From: Ignavibacteriota bacterium
Lineage (GTDB): Bacteria; Bacteroidota; Ignavibacteria; Tepidaquicellales; Tepidaquicellaceae
Reading direction: 5' to 3'
DNA length: 6,579 nt
Assembly (NCBI GenBank): GCA_003135995.1
Contig: PNBM01000323.1
Location: 251 to 6,829, forward strand
Notes under the pieces: generated by a model
Databases searched by the model: none
What the model saw: the letters and a program-made list of their open reading frames with translations, nothing else
Told to the model about the DNA's origin: nothing
In this document: one piece after another, positions 5,227 to 6,579 of the stretch
How the letters are laid out: the number at the start of each line of letters is the position of its first letter
Numbering within the stretch: position 1 is the stretch's first letter
Program-made: the position numbers and the translations under genes

Positions 5227-6252
5227 ATGGACGAAAAAATAATAACGAAAGAAAATCTGAAAGCAATGTGTTCTGAATTGCTGAAGAATAATGTTGATGT
5301 GATATCACCTCTCGAAAACGGATATCTGAAATTGAAAAGCGGTGATGAATTAACGCTCGATTCAAAAGCGAAACACACAAAAGCTTCTTTCAAAGAATAC
5401 GTTTTTCCGAAAACAGAACCGATTATATTTTACAAAAAGAGCCAATCGGATGTTGAGCTTCTGGATGTTAAAATGGAAGACAAGCAGACTGTTATTTTCG
5501 GTGCAAAACCCTGCGATGTACGTTCAATAGGCATTTTAAGAAAAGTGTTCAACTGGGATTACAAAGATGAATTTTTTAATGTCAGAACAAATAATACAAT
5601 AACGATTGGAATGATGTGCCAGTTTTGTGATGATTTTTGTTTCTGCACTTCAGTCGGACTTAGTCCTGTATCATCTGAAGGTTCCGATATATTCTTAATT
5701 CCGCTCGATGAAAATAATTTTGCATTGAGAGTTATAACTCCAAAAGGCGAAGAGTTTATAAAGCCATTCGGAAAATATTTGATGGATGGTATTAAAGGAA
5801 AATCGGAAGCAGCCGAGAAAAATGTAAAATTCCCTGAAAAAGTATTCGATTCTGAAAAAGTTAAGGAATGGATTACAAATAATTTCGAGAATGAATACTG
5901 GAATACTATCGGAAAGATGTGTCTTGGTTGTGCGCAGTGTGCTTTTGTATGCCCGGTATGTCACTGCTTTGATATTGTAGATGAAGATTACAATTATACT
6001 GAAGGCAGAAGAATGAAAAACTGGGACGGATGCCAGTTTGATATGTTTACATTGCATGCGTCAGGTCATAATCCAAGAGATATTCAAAGTAAAAGATACA
6101 GGCAGAGAATTTCACACAAGTTCAAATATTATCCGGATAAATTTAATGAGATACTATGCACGGGCTGCGGGAGGTGTTCACGCGGGTGTCCGGTATCGAT
6201 GGATATAAAAGAAATAGTTACGGGAATTGGAGAACTGGCTAATAAAGTTTGA
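5227..6252 (+). CDS. flxB: FlxB: HydB/AsrA-like dicluster iron-sulfur protein
   Basis: This 341-residue protein belongs to the family of sulfhydrogenase beta (HydB) and anaerobic sulfite reductase A (AsrA) subunits, which pass electrons from a partner NAD(P)H flavoprotein. The N-terminal domain contains FGAKPCDVRSI (Cys96) and the motif CQFCDDFCFC (Cys131, 134, 138, 140). The C-terminal part has Cys232-x2-Cys235-x2-Cys238-x3-Cys242-Pro and Cys311-x2-Cys314-x2-Cys317-x3-Cys321-Pro. Between these lie WDGCQFDMFTLHASGHNPRD (264-283; Cys267 and Cys269 region) and RYRQRISHKF, both typical of the HydB/AsrA family. No signal peptide or membrane helix is present. The ATG at 5227 follows CAATTTT with no nearby Shine-Dalgarno; AAGGA at 5205-5209 is 17 nt away, too distant to be standard. 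Together with flxA downstream it should form the NADH-oxidising half of the complex. HydB of a hydrogenase is the alternative, made less likely by the flxD/hdr context. Confidence 0.88.
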   Translation: MDEKIITKENLKAMCSELLKNNVDVISPLENGYLKLKSGDELTLDSKAKHTKASFKEYVFPKTEPIIFYKKSQSDVELLDVKMEDKQTVIFGAKPCDVRSIGILRKVFNWDYKDEFFNVRTNNTITIGMMCQFCDDFCFCTSVGLSPVSSEGSDIFLIPLDENNFALRVITPKGEEFIKPFGKYLMDGIKGKSEAAEKNVKFPEKVFDSEKVKEWITNNFENEYWNTIGKMCLGCAQCAFVCPVCHCFDIVDEDYNYTEGRRMKNWDGCQFDMFTLHASGHNPRDIQSKRYRQRISHKFKYYPDKFNEILCTGCGRCSRGCPVSMDIKEIVTGIGELANKV

Positions 6253-6350
6253 AAGTTAGAAGGTTAAAAGGTTCGAAAGTTAAAAAACGTGAAACGTGAA
6301 AGGTGAAACGAAAGAACGATAATTAATACCGGAAACTTGATACTTAATAC
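6251..6350. repeat. Short tandem repeats in the flxB-flxA gap
   Basis: GAAAGTTA appears at 6251-6258, overlapping the last two bases of the flxB stop codon, and again at 6275-6282, with GGTTAAAAGGTT between. Three 7-bp units follow: ACGTGAA (6287-6293), ACGTGAA (6294-6300) and AGGTGAA (6301-6307). Further on, CTTGATA (6336-6342) and CTTAATA (6343-6349) form a one-mismatch doublet. The remainder up to 6402 is A/T-rich leader. No gene, terminator or strong promoter can be supported in this 150-bp gap. Confidence 0.7.
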
Positions 6351-6402
6351 TGCTGTTAAAATATTTTTAAATACGAAATTAAATTTTACAATTAAATAAG
6401 TG

Positions 6403-6579
6403 ATGGAAAACATATATAAACCTTATCTGATGGAAGTTAAAGATATCATTTCCGAAACTTCAGATACTACAACATTTAAATTACAATTTAAAGATCCTGA
6501 AATTGCAAAGGCGTTTAATTTCAAAGCGGGGCAGTTTGGAGAATATTCAGTTTTCGGTGAAGGTGAAACAACTTTTTGT
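6403..6579 (+). CDS. flxA: FlxA (5' part only): NAD(P)H/FAD oxidoreductase of the AsrB/HydG type
   Basis: The first 59 codons are present and the gene continues beyond the right edge. The translation begins MENIYKPYLMEVKDI, then reads TFKLQFKDPEIAKAFNFKAG and GQFGEYSVFGEGET. This is the start of the ferredoxin-NADP-reductase-like FAD domain found in AsrB, HydG (sulfhydrogenase gamma) and FlxA: a KPYL lead-in, a strand ending in GQF, then SVFGEGE. The flavin-binding RxYS-type motif and the NAD domain would lie outside the window. An in-frame TAA (6397-6399) is followed by GTG ATG, so the start is either GTG 6400 or ATG 6403; ATG is chosen. No Shine-Dalgarno is visible. The family role is oxidation of NAD(P)H and transfer of electrons through FlxB and FlxC to FlxD and HdrA. 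Confidence 0.88.
   Translation, partial: MENIYKPYLMEVKDIISETSDTTTFKLQFKDPEIAKAFNFKAGQFGEYSVFGEGETTFC

Noticed and set aside
5695..6057. Minus-strand open frame (120 codons) opposite flxB
   Set aside because: It lies fully within flxB, has no recognisable domain and has composition typical of an antisense shadow.
6287..6310. Operator (for example Rex, which would suit an NADH-linked operon) in the ACGTGAA repeats
   Set aside because: The units are direct repeats without the inverted TTGTGAA/TTCACAA symmetry of a Rex site.

Overview
The window is an A+T-rich bacterial segment carrying one plus-strand gene cluster for a flavin-based, electron-bifurcating heterodisulfide-reductase-type complex. 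The order is hdrC, hdrB, hdrA, flxD (MvhD-like), flxC, flxB and the first 59 codons of flxA, which runs off the right edge. The cluster belongs to the family known as FlxABCD-HdrABC, an NADH dehydrogenase/heterodisulfide reductase found in many anaerobic bacteria. No [NiFe]-hydrogenase or formate dehydrogenase gene is visible, and the Flx subunits occupy the electron-input position that Mvh hydrogenase holds in methanogens.

Layout. Bases 1-128 are non-coding and begin with a perfect 11-bp inverted repeat. Bases 129-3555 hold hdrCBA as a tight block (overlaps of 1 and 4 nt, with strong Shine-Dalgarno sites at the internal junctions). Bases 3556-3669 are a gap of short tandem duplications. Bases 3670-4972 hold flxD-flxC with an 8-nt overlap. 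Bases 4973-5226 are a 254-bp gap containing a 17-bp tandem repeat, a group of REP-like palindromes and a further hairpin just before flxB. Bases 5227-6252 are flxB. Bases 6253-6402 are another repeat-bearing gap, and flxA starts at 6403.

How the genes work together (family knowledge applied to these sequences): FlxA should take electrons from NAD(P)H by FAD. FlxB and FlxC, both dicluster ferredoxin-type proteins, should relay them to the [2Fe-2S] protein FlxD, which docks on HdrA. The HdrA FAD should split electron pairs, sending one electron through HdrA ferredoxin domains to a low-potential acceptor such as ferredoxin and the other through HdrC to the two non-cubane clusters of HdrB, where a disulfide is reduced. 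All the cysteine motifs needed for this route are present in the visible genes. The natural disulfide substrate cannot be read from the window.

Organism. The low G+C content, near absence of Shine-Dalgarno sites before the genes that follow gaps, and intergenic elements of the types ACGCAAAGG, GAAAGTTA, ACGTGAA, CCACGACTT/AAGTCGTGG and GGGCTTTAGCCC resemble what is common in Bacteroidota/Ignavibacteriota-type (FCB group) genomes. This is an inference from pattern memory, not a database result. No tRNA, rRNA, CRISPR array, insertion-sequence gene or integrase was seen.
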